This document shows, piece after piece, positions 9,017 to 16,359 of a DNA stretch of 64,000 nucleotides. The translations under genes were made by a program, and so were the position numbers. A model generated the notes under the pieces. That model had not been told where the DNA came from and did no database searches. It worked only from the letters and a program-made list of their open reading frames with translations. Position 1 is the stretch's first letter. Every line of letters begins with the position of its first letter. The DNA lies in assembly GCF_000187265.1 (NCBI RefSeq), contig NZ_GL698429.1, forward strand, positions 1,265,698-1,329,697, given 5' to 3'. Origin of the DNA: Streptococcus equinus ATCC 9812. Lineage in GTDB: Bacteria > Bacillota > Bacilli > Lactobacillales > Streptococcaceae.

Positions 9017-9784
9017 TTATTCGTTGTCGCCTTCTACAACTTCAACGATTTCTTCGATTGAATCAGCTTTTGCTTCTGCTCCGAAGTCAGCATCTGCATC
9101 TTCACCTTGGCGTCCTTCGATAACAGCGTCAGCCAATTTAGAAGTGATCAATTTAACGGCGCGGATAGCGTCATCGTTAGCTGGGATAATAACATCGATA
9201 TCATCTGGATCAGCGTTAGTATCAACCATAGCTACTACAGGGATACCAAGTTTTTTAGCTTCTTTAACAGCGATTTGTTCTTTGTGTGGGTCAACAATGT
9301 ACATAACGTCTGGAATACGAGGCATATCTTCGATACCACCCAAGAATTTTTCGAGACGAGCACGTTGTTTGTTAAGAAGAGCAACTTCTTTCTTAGGAAG
9401 AACTTCAAAAGTTCCATCTTCTTCCATACGTTTGATTTCTTTCAAACGAGCGATACGTTTTTGGATAGTATCCCAGTTTGTAAGAGTTCCACCCAACCAA
9501 CGGTGGTTGATGTAGTATTGACCTGCGCGTTCTGCTTCTTCTTTAACAGCGTCAGCAGCTTGTTTTTTAGTACCAACAAACAAGATTACAGCGTCGTTTG
9601 CAGCTGCATCACGAACGAATTCGTAAGCTGCGTCAGCCATTTTTACAGTTTGTTGAAGGTCGATAACGTGGATACCGTTACGTTCTGTGAAGATGTATTT
9701 AGCCATCTTAGGGTTCCAGCGACGAGTTTGGTGACCGAAGTGAACACCAGCTTCAAGAAGTTGTTTCATTGAAATTACTGCCAT
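9017..9784 (-). CDS. rpsB: 30S ribosomal protein S2
   Basis: A 255-residue S2 beginning [20 protein letters not shown]. The ATG at 9784 follows an AAAGGAG ribosome binding site; the longer open frame upstream is leader sequence. It contains the conserved [10 protein letters not shown] and [10 protein letters not shown] stretches and an acidic C-terminal tail. It is the first gene of rpsB-tsf, with a leader of about 120 nt, long enough to hold a control structure, although no known ribosomal leader motif was recognised. Confidence 0.97.
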   Translation of the reverse strand: MAVISMKQLLEAGVHFGHQTRRWNPKMAKYIFTERNGIHVIDLQQTVKMADAAYEFVRDAAANDAVILFVGTKKQAADAVKEEAERAGQYYINHRWLGGTLTNWDTIQKRIARLKEIKRMEEDGTFEVLPKKEVALLNKQRARLEKFLGGIEDMPRIPDVMYIVDPHKEQIAVKEAKKLGIPVVAMVDTNADPDDIDVIIPANDDAIRAVKLITSKLADAVIEGRQGEDADADFGAEAKADSIEEIVEVVEGDNE

Positions 9785-9911
9785 GAGTAGTTTCTCCTTT
9801 ATAAAATGTTTTTTTCCTCTTCCAGACTTCATCTTGCAAGCCCACCCATAAAGAGCAACAGGTTCACAATACATCCAGAATGAGTATTTTGTTGTACAAT
9901 ACAACTACCAT

Positions 9912-9940
9912 AGTTTATCACAAAATCAAGGCTTTGACAA
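9912..9940 (-). promoter_or_regulatory. Promoter of rpsB-tsf
   Basis: On the minus strand, TTGTCA, 17-bp spacer, TAAACT. The predicted start is near 9905, about 120 nt before the rpsB ATG. Confidence 0.75.
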
Positions 9941-10011
9941 GCCATATGCTGCTTGAAACAGTTTTTATTTTCGCCATTTGACAGCTCTTTTTATCAATCA
10001 TTTTGAAAACG

Positions 10012-10041
10012 AAAAAAAGCCCGACAATGTCGAGCTTTTTT
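10012..10041 (-). terminator. Terminator after tRNA-Cys
   Basis: AAAAAGC and GCTTTTT flank a CGACA/TGTCG stem, 9 bp beyond the tRNA 3' end on the minus strand. Confidence 0.8.
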
Positions 10042-10050
10042 ATGTCATGA

Positions 10051-10121
10051 AGGCGGTAGACGGATTTGAACCGACGATCAAGCTTTTGCAGAGCCGTGCC
10101 TTACCACTTGGCTATACCGCC
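10051..10121 (-). tRNA. tRNA-Cys (GCA)
   Basis: A 71-nt cloverleaf on the minus strand: acceptor GGCGGTA/TACCGCC with discriminator U, D-arm AGCCAAGTGGTAAGGC, anticodon loop with GCA, and T-arm GTCGGTTCAAATCCG. The 3' CCA is not encoded. It has its own promoter and terminator and so is a single-gene unit. Confidence 0.97.
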
Positions 10122-10133
10122 ATAACAGATAAT

Positions 10134-10162
10134 ATTTTACCTTAAATTCAAAAGCTCGTCAA
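10134..10162 (-). promoter_or_regulatory. Promoter of tRNA-Cys
   Basis: Minus strand TTGACG, 17-bp spacer, TAAAAT, 12 bp before the tRNA 5' end. Confidence 0.85.
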
Positions 10163-11203
10163 GCCTTATTCGTGAAATTCTGCAAGACAATTCTGAAATC
10201 CTGTAAATAGTCCTTTTTTACACAAAAAAAGTCACCCAACTAGAGTGACTCTCTCTCATCATCAAAATTGGCAGCACTCATCAAAACATTTAACTCACTA
10301 ATTGCAACGACAAAAGGGAACGTAAAATTTGTCTTATATGGAGATAAAAGTTTTGGCGCCTTTGCTAATAGCTTCAAAACAGCATCATATCGGCTTTACT
10401 GTGGATTGCTCCACGGACAGGTTGGAAAGCCATAAAAATGCAAGACTTATTTTTTTGCTAATGCCAATTAACTGGCTCTTTTAGCCGCAACGCTTCATTA
10501 TTCAACACATCTTAAGCACCACTATCGCACGCCATCTGTTAAAAATGGTAAGGGGTTAAACAGATTTTTCTAAACAAGTTACCTTAAAAAAGGATGTAGT
10601 AGTTAAGATGGATTTGATGCCAAGAAATGTCTGACTTCCTGGAAAATACTATTAGCACCGCTATTTAATATAAAATGACAGATGGATGGTGGAAAGAAAA
10701 AAGAAATTTCAACAGTACACAAGTAACACTATGAAAGCATTCTTCGTACTCTAATCCGCAGGAGATTATACTGACGTTAAAACACTCTTATCCTTCACCT
10801 TGTGAAAGTAATAATACCTTATATCAATAACGTTGGTAAGGCTGCCAGAACTAGTATTAATCATGATAACCAACACTTCTGTAGCTATCACCAGAAAACA
10901 TAAAGCACCACTTTCAAAATCAGACAGCTCAAATTAGTCTAATTTTCCCTAGAATCAACTCATGAATGGTAATGGAGAAGAAGCTAATGTAATCCTAGGA
11001 CACACCAAAATGAGCAAAACAAATTTTGAATTCGCTAAAAAAATCCAGCCCTAAAGATAAAATCTCTAAAGTGATGATAATAAAACACGTTTCGGTATTC
11101 TTTTTCGAAAAATAATAACCAATAAGTAAACTATTCAAATAGGTTACACCAATATCTTACCACTCATGCGTAGAATTTTCTGAAAATTGTATATTTGCTT
11201 AAT
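10163..11203. other. Gene-poor, decayed stretch behind tRNA-Cys
   Basis: About 1 kb without an intact ORF. A minus-strand terminator (AGTCAC/GTGACT stem, 10230-10250, then seven T) implies that a gene once ended here. A 51-codon open remnant directly before it (10243-10395, minus) reads like a protein C-terminus, but I do not recognise the family. Many stops interrupt all frames elsewhere. The state resembles old pseudogenes or element debris next to a tRNA gene. Confidence 0.45.
10962..11054 (+). pseudogene. Possible tyrosine-integrase C-terminal remnant
   Basis: A 30-codon fragment contains ILGHTKMSKTNFEFAKKI, which loosely resembles the integrase box LGH-x5-T-x4-Y but lacks the tyrosine nucleophile. 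Position beside tRNA-Cys, a plausible integration target, is the only other support. Speculative. Confidence 0.2.
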
Positions 11204-11236
11204 AAAAAAAGTTTATTTGCGGATTTGCAAATAAAC
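11204..11236 (-). terminator. Perfect 10-bp dyad: minus-strand terminator and possible operator
   Basis: GTTTATTTGC and GCAAATAAAC flank a 6-nt loop. Read on the minus strand it is followed by seven T, so it is a credible terminator for transcripts coming from rgg. On the + strand the same dyad ends 21 bp upstream of the -10 of the peptide genes, where an Rgg-type regulator would bind. Both uses are inferred. Confidence 0.6.
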
Positions 11237-11254
11237 CGATTTCGCACTTTTCGC

Positions 11255-11263
11255 TGTTAAAAT
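11255..11263 (+). promoter_or_regulatory. Extended -10 promoter of the peptide genes
   Basis: TGTTAAAAT (extended -10) with no recognisable -35 at the right distance, as is usual for activator-dependent promoters. The predicted start is near 11270, 25 nt before the first peptide ATG. Confidence 0.6.
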
Positions 11264-11294
11264 GAAGACATACTTACTAAGGAGGATACTACTA

Positions 11295-11369
11295 ATGCTT
11301 AAACTAACCCTTAAACAATTACTAAAAACTGTCGTTCTGATACTTCCATTTTTTGTATATTACCCATAA
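11295..11369 (+). CDS. Short hydrophobic peptide A, candidate pheromone precursor
   Basis: A 24-codon ORF with a strong ribosome binding site (AAGGAGG, 9 bp before ATG). The peptide starts MLKLTLKQLLKTVV with several lysines and ends in a hydrophobic aromatic tail (LPFFVYYP). Size, basic head and hydrophobic tail fit precursors of Rgg-sensed peptides, but the acidic residue seen in classical SHP pheromones is absent from the tail. It resembles peptide B downstream (shared LK-x-T-x-K-x-L pattern) and the two share the leader sequence GGAGGATACT, so they look like duplicates. It could instead be a small membrane or toxin-like peptide. Confidence 0.6.
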   Translation: MLKLTLKQLLKTVVLILPFFVYYP

Positions 11370-11405
11370 ACATAACACTTGTTAAAACCAATCAAATCAA
11401 CCAGA

Positions 11406-11441
11406 GTAGTGAAATTCATCTGCCCTAACTAATTTCATTAC
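11406..11441 (+). other. Hairpin between the two peptide genes
   Basis: GTAGTGAAATT pairs with AATTTCATTAC (11 bp, one G-U). No T-run follows, so it is more likely an RNA processing or stabilising structure than a terminator. Confidence 0.5.
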
Positions 11442-11486
11442 CATTAACAACTATGACTAATATATAAAATTTGGAGGATACTTATT

Positions 11487-11576
11487 ATGTTCACATTGAA
11501 AAAAACTGCTAAAGAATTGACTAAACTTGCCCTAATCGCCCCAATTTTTGCTGTTGGATTACTACTATTTGCCTAA
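11487..11576 (+). CDS. Short hydrophobic peptide B, convergent with and overlapping rgg
   Basis: A 29-codon ORF with GGAGG 9 bp before the ATG. It begins MFTLKKTAKELTKLALIAP and ends in a hydrophobic tail (AVGLLLFA). Its stop codon overlaps the rgg stop on the other strand (4-bp tail-to-tail overlap). Short peptide genes convergent with and overlapping an rgg gene are one known arrangement of SHP/Rgg quorum-sensing pairs in streptococci. No acidic residue precedes the tail, unlike described SHPs. It would need export (PptAB is the known route), maturation and import by the Opp permease. Confidence 0.65.
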   Translation: MFTLKKTAKELTKLALIAPIFAVGLLLFA

Positions 11577-12418
11577 CTACTTATTTTTAAAAATGCAATT
11601 AAAGTTGAATTACCAATTTCTTCAACACAACTTAAAAAGTGTTCTAAATCAGAAAAATCATCTGAGCCATTTTCAAGATGAGAAATAATCTTTTTCAAAA
11701 ATTTCAAGCTAGTTATTGCGAACATGTCTTGATAAGTTAAAATCTTCTCTAAGCATTCAATAAAATAATTTGCTTGATAAATTTTTCGATAACTGACTAA
11801 CAATATAATCAGATTCAAAAAAACGATTTCTGCATTTTTCTTATGGCTAGGAATAGATAAATATAACTTATCTTGATCAACAAACACCTTCCCCAAAAAG
11901 ATTAAATCAGACTCAGATAAGATAGGCATTGTATTACCGAAAACAAATAGTTCATACTCTGTCCATTCTTCAATTTCATAAAGATATGAAGTTAAAAAAC
12001 TTTTTTCTTCATCAGTAATCACATATGAAGGATCCAATGTGTAGATATACGTTTTAATGATTAATGCAGCTAAACGATTGTAAACATCAGAAACCTCATA
12101 TTCTTTATCTGACTCTAGCAAATTACGAAGGCCTTCAATATCTTGCATATTGTATAACTTTGTAGCTTCATTCACCAAATGATATAATTTCGGCTCTTGA
12201 TAGTTATTAATCGCGTGTCCGAATTCTGAGAAGGTCATGTGGATGCCTGAGATGGCGATTAGAAGTTTATCGGCAGCGAGCATTGATTGTCCGTTTTCGA
12301 AACGTGAAAGTTGTGACACAGAGAGGTTTTCTCGTGCGACATCTTTTAGTTTCAACCCACGCGCAATTCGTAGTTCGCGATAAAGTTCACCCAGTTGCAT
12401 TGATTTTTCAAGTTTCAT
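11573..12418 (-). CDS. Rgg-family transcriptional regulator
   Basis: A 281-residue protein of typical Rgg length. Residues about 10-65 form an XRE-type helix-turn-helix (LGELYRELRIARGLKLKDVA ... SRFENGQSMLAADKLL). The rest is an all-helical repeat domain like the peptide-binding domain of Rgg/ComR regulators. A GGAG ribosome binding site lies 7 bp before the ATG. The gene overlaps peptide gene B by 4 bp at its 3' end and has no terminator of its own before the dyad at 11204-11236, so its mRNA is predicted to be antisense to both peptide genes. Which peptide it senses, and whether it activates or represses, cannot be told. Confidence 0.88.
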   Translation of the reverse strand: MKLEKSMQLGELYRELRIARGLKLKDVARENLSVSQLSRFENGQSMLAADKLLIAISGIHMTFSEFGHAINNYQEPKLYHLVNEATKLYNMQDIEGLRNLLESDKEYEVSDVYNRLAALIIKTYIYTLDPSYVITDEEKSFLTSYLYEIEEWTEYELFVFGNTMPILSESDLIFLGKVFVDQDKLYLSIPSHKKNAEIVFLNLIILLVSYRKIYQANYFIECLEKILTYQDMFAITSLKFLKKIISHLENGSDDFSDLEHFLSCVEEIGNSTLIAFLKISS

Positions 12419-12621
12419 ACAGTCTCCTTTTTTGACAAAATCCCAATAATCTTGGATTTATAGAAACTACGTTTTCTAAATTCTCCCAACAAGAAAGGTC
12501 ATATCTGTTATCCTAAACAGCTTAGAAAATCATAGTTCTATATTTCTATTTTAAAAAACTAGTTATATTATCTAGGTATACTAACTAATGTTTGTTGTAT
12601 CATATTTTTAAAAAAGAAATA

Positions 12622-12657
12622 GAAAAAAACAAGAACTTGCCTAATACAAGTTCTTGT
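12622..12657 (-). terminator. Terminator after pepO
   Basis: Perfect 11-bp stem ACAAGAACTTG / CAAGTTCTTGT; on the minus strand a T-run follows. It separates pepO from the downstream rgg. Confidence 0.88.
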
Positions 12658-12678
12658 TTGGCTTATTATCTTAAGTGA

Positions 12679-14574
12679 TTACCAAATAATGACACGGTCT
12701 TCTGGTGCACGCCACATTGGGTCACCAGCTTTGATATCAAATTCTTCATGAAATTCATCAAAGTTTGTCAGTGTCACATTTGTACGAAGTTTACCTGGTG
12801 CGTGAACATCAATACTTGCTAGCATTTGCATGTACTCATCGCGAGCTTTCATACGCCAAATAGTTGCGAAATTGATGAAGAAGTCTCGAGCTGAAAAATC
12901 ATCATCTTGCTTAGCAGCTTCAAGCGCACAAGCAACACCACCAAGGTCTGCGACATTTTCTGAAACGGTTAATTTACCATTTACTTTTGCCCCATACGAA
13001 TCAAGGCCATCAAATTGGTCAACGATTTTATCAGTGCGTTTCGTAAATGCTTCGTAATCCGCATCAGTCCACCAGTTATTCAAGCTACCATTTTCATCAA
13101 ATGATGCTCCATTAGTATCAAAGGCATGTGAAATTTCGTGAGCAATGACTGCTCCGATACCACCATAGTTAGCTGATGAACTTTGTTCCAAGCTATAAAA
13201 TGGTGCTTGTAAAATAGCTGCTGGGAAAACAATTTGGTTTTGTTGTGGGTCGTAATAAGCATTGACCATGTGAGCTGGCATGTGCCATTCGCTACGGTCA
13301 ACCGGCTGATTCCACTTGCTCCAGCTGTGTGCGATAGAAATTTTAGCAAGGTTTTGTGCATTTTCAACAAGTGATAAAGACTCATCGATAATCTTCTTCG
13401 CATAAGTTTCTGGCAATTTTTCCGGATAACCAATATGAGGAGTGATGACATTTAATTTCACAATAGCTTTATCACGAGTTTCTTGCGCCAACCAATCTGC
13501 AGAGGCTAAACGTTTCTTGTAAACGTCAATCATTGTTGCCACTTTGTGCTCAACATCAGCTTTTGCTTCTGGTGAGAATTTTTGACCAGCGTACCAAAGT
13601 CCAAGAGCTTGGCTGTAAGCACCAGATGCTAGATAGTAAGCAGCTTTCTTCTTGTCCATAGCTTGTGGTGTTCCAGAAAGAGCACGACTGTAAGTCCCTG
13701 CAAGAACACGAATCTCGTCTGTCAAATAGCTATTGTAACTTGTTGCTGCAGAAAGGATAAGGTCTGCTTTAAGCAATTCCCAATTCTTTTCAGAATAATA
13801 TTCAGCAGCGAATTCTGTCCAAAAACGTTCTTCAGGAACGATAACTTTATCAGGAATTTCTCCCAAGATTTCTGTGAAAATTTCATCCAAAGGAAGTTCT
13901 GGTGCTAATTTTGTAAAATCAGCCCAATCATATGGGTGATAAAGTTTGACATACTCTGAAGATTCTTCGCGTGAAAGGACGTACTTAGCAAGTTTGGCAT
14001 CGAGTTCGATTGTTTTATCCAATAAATCTTTGATTTCTTCTGCTGAAAAATCAAACTTCGCTAGCAATTCTTCTTGCATCTTGCGCCAAGTCGCTATTAA
14101 TTCTGTACCTTTTTCGTGATCATCAGCGTAGTAAGTTGTATCTGGCAAGATTGTGCTAGGGGCTTCTGCCCACAACACATTAAGCTGAGCATTCATGAAA
14201 TCTGGCGCTACACCAAATGGAAAAGCATTTGGTTTTCCAGTCATTTCAAATTCTGCAATACGCTTAGCAAAATCTGAAAATGACGCTAAAGCTTTATATT
14301 CTTTAATCAGCGGTAAAACAGGTGCCACACTGACAGCTTCGCGTTTTTCATAATCAGATGTCATGCGGTGAAATTTAACAAAGTTTTGTAGGATGCTATC
14401 TTCTGGAACATTTTTCCCAGCTAACCAATCATCGGTTGTATCCAACATCAAATCTTCGATTTCATCAGCCAAATCTGAAAAACCACCTGTACGTGGTTTA
14501 TCATCAGGAATGACGGCTGTTTTTTCCCATTCGCCATTGACAGCATCATAAAAATCGTCTTGATATCGAGTCAT
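12679..14574 (-). CDS. pepO: PepO-type M13 zinc endopeptidase
   Basis: A 631-residue neprilysin-family metallopeptidase without a signal peptide. The zinc site is VIAHEISHAF (HExxH), followed by the third ligand in the ENVADLGG motif, and an NAYYDPQQNQIVFPA substrate-binding segment is present. PepO cleaves peptides of roughly 5-30 residues. In Streptococcus pyogenes PepO degrades SHP pheromones and damps Rgg signalling, so its position immediately upstream of an rgg gene is suggestive. An AAAGGAG ribosome binding site precedes the ATG. The two genes are separated by a terminator and about 260 bp. Confidence 0.95.
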   Translation of the reverse strand: MTRYQDDFYDAVNGEWEKTAVIPDDKPRTGGFSDLADEIEDLMLDTTDDWLAGKNVPEDSILQNFVKFHRMTSDYEKREAVSVAPVLPLIKEYKALASFSDFAKRIAEFEMTGKPNAFPFGVAPDFMNAQLNVLWAEAPSTILPDTTYYADDHEKGTELIATWRKMQEELLAKFDFSAEEIKDLLDKTIELDAKLAKYVLSREESSEYVKLYHPYDWADFTKLAPELPLDEIFTEILGEIPDKVIVPEERFWTEFAAEYYSEKNWELLKADLILSAATSYNSYLTDEIRVLAGTYSRALSGTPQAMDKKKAAYYLASGAYSQALGLWYAGQKFSPEAKADVEHKVATMIDVYKKRLASADWLAQETRDKAIVKLNVITPHIGYPEKLPETYAKKIIDESLSLVENAQNLAKISIAHSWSKWNQPVDRSEWHMPAHMVNAYYDPQQNQIVFPAAILQAPFYSLEQSSSANYGGIGAVIAHEISHAFDTNGASFDENGSLNNWWTDADYEAFTKRTDKIVDQFDGLDSYGAKVNGKLTVSENVADLGGVACALEAAKQDDDFSARDFFINFATIWRMKARDEYMQMLASIDVHAPGKLRTNVTLTNFDEFHEEFDIKAGDPMWRAPEDRVIIW

Positions 14575-14682
14575 AAAAAATCTCCTTTAATCTATTAGAA
14601 CCATTTTATCAAAAAAACGTGAGAATAGCTGATATAAAGCGCATTTGTTAGAGATTAAATAACGGACTTTCTGACACTTTTT

Positions 14683-14691
14683 TGCTATACT
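14683..14691 (+). promoter_or_regulatory. Extended -10 promoter of the oxidoreductase gene
   Basis: TGCTATACT, 18 bp before the start codon at 14710; no clear -35. Confidence 0.55.
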
Positions 14692-14709
14692 TAGGGCAAG
14701 GAGGCGACT

Positions 14710-15690
14710 ATGACTAAAAAACATTATAATTGGGCAACCCTAGGAACTGGTGTCATTGCTAATGAATTAGCGCAAGCACTTCAACAACAAGGGCGAAAAC
14801 TCTATTCTGTTGCTAACCGTACTTATGATAAGGGGCTAGCTTTCGCTGAAAAATATGGCATTGACAAAGTTTATCAAACTATTGATGAGGTATTTGACGA
14901 CCCTAACGTAGATATTATTTACATCTCAACGCCACACAATACACACATTAACTTTTTGCGCAAAGCCCTAGCAAACGGCAAACACGTTTTATGTGAAAAG
15001 TCAATTACGCTTAACGCTGACGAATTGGACGAAGCTATCAAGCTAGCTGAAGAAAATCACGTCATTTTAGCAGAAGCCATGACCATTTTCCATATGCCAA
15101 TTTACCGCAAGCTTTCAGAAATCATTGCGACTGGAAAACTCGGTGAATTGAAGCTCATTCAAATGAATTTTGGTAGCTACAAAGAATACGATATGACAAA
15201 CCGTTTCTTTAATCGTCAGTTAGCTGGCGGTGCACTTCTTGATATTGGTGTCTATGCTCTTTCTTTTGTCCGTTGGTTTATGACATCAACGCCGACTCAA
15301 ATTGCTTCCCAAGTAAAACTAGCTCCGACAGGAGTCGATGAACAAGCTGGGATTTTGCTAACGAATAGCCAAGGCGAAATGGCAACTCTGACGTTAAGCC
15401 TTCACGCCAAACAACCAAAACGTGGAACAATCGCCTACGATAAAGGCTATATCGAACTTTACGAATACCCTCGTGGGCAAAAAGCGGTGATTACCTATAC
15501 CGAGGACGGACATCAAGAAGTCATCGAAGCTGGAAGTACCGCACTCGCTCTTTCCTACGAAGTCGCTGACATGGAAAATGCCGTTTCTGGTCAAGAAAAT
15601 GCCATGCACCTTGACTACACCAAAGACGTCATGGACATTATGACAAAACTCCGCAAAGACTGGAACCTCACTTACCCAGAAGAAGAATAA
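14710..15690 (+). CDS. Gfo/Idh/MocA-family NAD(P)-dependent oxidoreductase
   Basis: A 326-residue enzyme. An N-terminal Rossmann fold opens with WATLGTGVIANELAQAL (dinucleotide-binding G-x-G-x-x-A), and the conserved HVLCEKSITL motif supplies the active-site lysine (EKP-like motif). The C-terminal beta-sheet domain is standard. Such enzymes oxidise sugars, inositols or related polyols; the substrate cannot be read from the sequence. A strong AAGGAGG ribosome binding site is 6 bp before the ATG. It is divergent from pepO with a 135-bp gap. Confidence 0.9.
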   Translation: MTKKHYNWATLGTGVIANELAQALQQQGRKLYSVANRTYDKGLAFAEKYGIDKVYQTIDEVFDDPNVDIIYISTPHNTHINFLRKALANGKHVLCEKSITLNADELDEAIKLAEENHVILAEAMTIFHMPIYRKLSEIIATGKLGELKLIQMNFGSYKEYDMTNRFFNRQLAGGALLDIGVYALSFVRWFMTSTPTQIASQVKLAPTGVDEQAGILLTNSQGEMATLTLSLHAKQPKRGTIAYDKGYIELYEYPRGQKAVITYTEDGHQEVIEAGSTALALSYEVADMENAVSGQENAMHLDYTKDVMDIMTKLRKDWNLTYPEEE

Positions 15691-15715
15691 AACCCTTGAC
15701 ATCACAAGGTTTTTA
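15691..15715 (+). terminator. Weak terminator after the oxidoreductase
   Basis: AACCCTTG and CAAGGTTT pair imperfectly around a short loop and are followed by T-rich sequence immediately after the stop codon. Confidence 0.45.
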
Positions 15716-15779
15716 TTCGAAAATTCACCTTAAAAATGTTATATTTAAAGAAAAACGTTGAAATAGGTGGGATTTCTAA

Positions 15780-15971
15780 TTGGTAAAAAAAGAAGTTTTA
15801 GGGGCTACCACATTATCTATCTTGGTGATAGTATTTATCTTGGCAAATAACTATTTACCGAGTGTGGCTAACATTTTAAATTTTGTGGTCTTTTGGCTTT
15901 GCGTGCTTGTTTTACTTTACAGCATTGTCTTTCTTATCCGCGCAACATTAAAATCACGAAGAAAAAAATGA
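15780..15971 (+). CDS. Small two-helix membrane protein, function unknown
   Basis: A 63-residue protein starting at TTG with AGGTGG about 9 bp upstream. Two hydrophobic helices (about residues 8-25 and 31-53) are joined by a short loop, and the C-terminus is Arg/Lys-rich (ATLKSRRKK), so both ends should face the cytoplasm. No family is recognised with confidence. It lies alone between the oxidoreductase and a decayed gene and ends in a strong terminator that begins inside its stop codon. Confidence 0.65.
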   Translation: MVKKEVLGATTLSILVIVFILANNYLPSVANILNFVVFWLCVLVLLYSIVFLIRATLKSRRKK

Positions 15972-15999
15972 GCAGGGAAATCTCCCTGCTCATATATTT
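15968..15999 (+). terminator. Strong terminator after the small membrane gene
   Basis: Perfect 11-bp stem ATGAGCAGGGA / TCCCTGCTCAT with a 4-nt loop, then ATATTTTT. Confidence 0.88.
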
Positions 16000-16059
16000 T
16001 TACCCGCCAGATTCGTCTCAAAGTGCTATAGGGTAAATGGAAATACACCATATCATGTG

Positions 16060-16359
16060 ATTGTGCTCTATACTTGTTTAATACTATTTATCATCCTTAT
16101 GGTATCATCTTTTTGGGAAAATCGTTGTCTAACGGAGTGTCTAAACTGCTTCTTTGCACATCATGTCTTGCTATTCTTGGCATGATTATCACTAGGTAAT
16201 CGGTATGAATGTGATCAATTTGCTCAAACAAACGACTTAACACGTATCAGAACGTTTGGTATTCCCATTAATCCACACAGCTGTCTTGGAAAAATCGGCT
16301 ACGGTTTAGCCATTGTATTGATAATTACCATTCTGGTCATTATCCTACTTGCTTTATAA
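16060..16359 (+). pseudogene. Decayed small membrane-protein gene
   Basis: Hydrophobic stretches survive in more than one + frame: about 45 codons from 16060 (CLILFIILMVSSFWENR) ending in a stop, and a C-terminal helix (GYGLAIVLIITILVIILLAL) ending at 16359. No intact ORF, start codon or ribosome binding site links them. The last codons overlap the convergent treC stop. The parent family is not recognisable. Confidence 0.45.

Noticed and set aside
9107..9772. 221-codon + strand ORF opposite rpsB
   Set aside because: It lies entirely antisense to a certain ribosomal protein gene, has no ribosome binding site, and its Phe/Ser/Asn-rich composition is the mirror of rpsB codon usage.
9785..9905. 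Known ribosomal-protein leader motif before rpsB
   Set aside because: The 120-nt leader can form some stems (for example CTCTT/AAGAG), but I could not match it to a described leader family.
15462..15469. TACGAATA (sigma-X box sequence) in the + strand
   Set aside because: It is inside the oxidoreductase coding region, spelling codons for Tyr-Glu-Tyr, with no gene start downstream.
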